DNA of 32,361 bases from Bacillota bacterium (GTDB lineage: Bacteria > Bacillota > Sulfobacillia > DUSP01 > JBFMCS01). Below are positions 32,240-32,361 of this stretch, in pieces. The stretch spans positions 1 through 32,361 of the forward strand of contig JBFMCS010000005.1 in the NCBI GenBank assembly GCA_040754315.1, written 5' to 3'. The translations under genes and the position numbers were made by a program. The notes under the pieces were generated by a model that saw only the letters and a program-made list of their open reading frames with translations, was not told the DNA's origin and made no database searches. The first letter of the stretch is position 1, and the number at the start of each line of letters is the position of its first letter.

Positions 32240-32361
32240 GGTACCGGCCTAATTTGACGGCGAGTGTCCACGAATAGATGACGGCTTTTCCAATTTTGTG
32301 CTGGCTGCTGTTACACCCTCCAATTGACTCTGACTACCCTGTTGACTCAGGTAGGTAGCGG
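32240..32361. other. Foreign-looking end segment replacing the 5' end of the rubredoxin gene
   Basis: About 120 bp, richer in A and T than the rest, with no gene. It carries TTGACTC at 32324-32330 and again at 32342-32348, 18 bp apart. Repeats near an edge that breaks a gene would fit the terminus of an insertion sequence, but I cannot name a family because the window ends here. Confidence 0.3.

Noticed and set aside
1-32361. CRISPR array, rRNA or tRNA genes
   Set aside because: No regularly spaced repeats and no rRNA or tRNA sequence were found on reading both strands.

Overview
The window looks like chromosomal DNA from a GC-rich, endospore-forming, anaerobic Firmicute of the Clostridia type (Moorella/Peptococcaceae-like). 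The evidence is sporulation genes (spoIIP, spoIVA), an IspH–ribosomal protein S1 fusion, a high-molecular-weight rubredoxin, the DUF3189–DUF512–der–plsY–gpsA–spoIVA gene order, strong AGGAGG-type ribosome binding sites and many TTG/GTG starts. No species can be named from the sequence alone.

Layout. 1-905: mostly non-coding, with a possible 3' end of an upstream gene and a decayed tnpB tail. 906-6976 (+): a DUF1015 protein, a sigma-54 activator, and a thiamine-diphosphate enzyme behind a well-spaced -24/-12 promoter with inverted TGTGACA-type repeats, followed by an unrecognised gene. 6993-7730 (-): a wrecked second copy of the Ca2+/Na+ antiporter found intact at 12779. 8117-12584 (-): four accessory-metabolism genes in two likely transcription units (unknown protein plus ATC-hydrolase-like protein; FAD oxidoreductase plus trans-sulfuration PLP enzyme). 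12779-13732 (+): the intact antiporter. 13733-14628: no gene, but a highly structured stretch that reads like an ORF-less, damaged group II intron.

14629-22827 (+) is a long run of tightly packed genes: RluB-type pseudouridine synthase, nicotinamidase and nicotinate phosphoribosyltransferase (NAD salvage), an ABC ATPase with an extra C-terminal domain and no permease nearby, a PflX-type radical SAM protein, cmk, plsC and the ispH-S1 fusion, ending in a clear terminator. 23027-29981 (+) is a second run: a DUF1614-like membrane protein, spoIIP, DUF3189, DUF512, der, plsY and gpsA, ending in another terminator. spoIVA follows with its own sigma-E-like promoter. The window closes with a converging flavin reductase–rubredoxin gene that appears to have lost its N-terminal coding part at about 32240.

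Functionally the right half links phospholipid synthesis (plsC, plsY, gpsA), isoprenoid and translation functions, ribosome assembly (der, rluB) and spore morphogenesis. The left half is accessory: a locally regulated TPP enzyme, a possible sulfur/amino-acid operon with an unrecognised member, and several relics of mobile or duplicated DNA.
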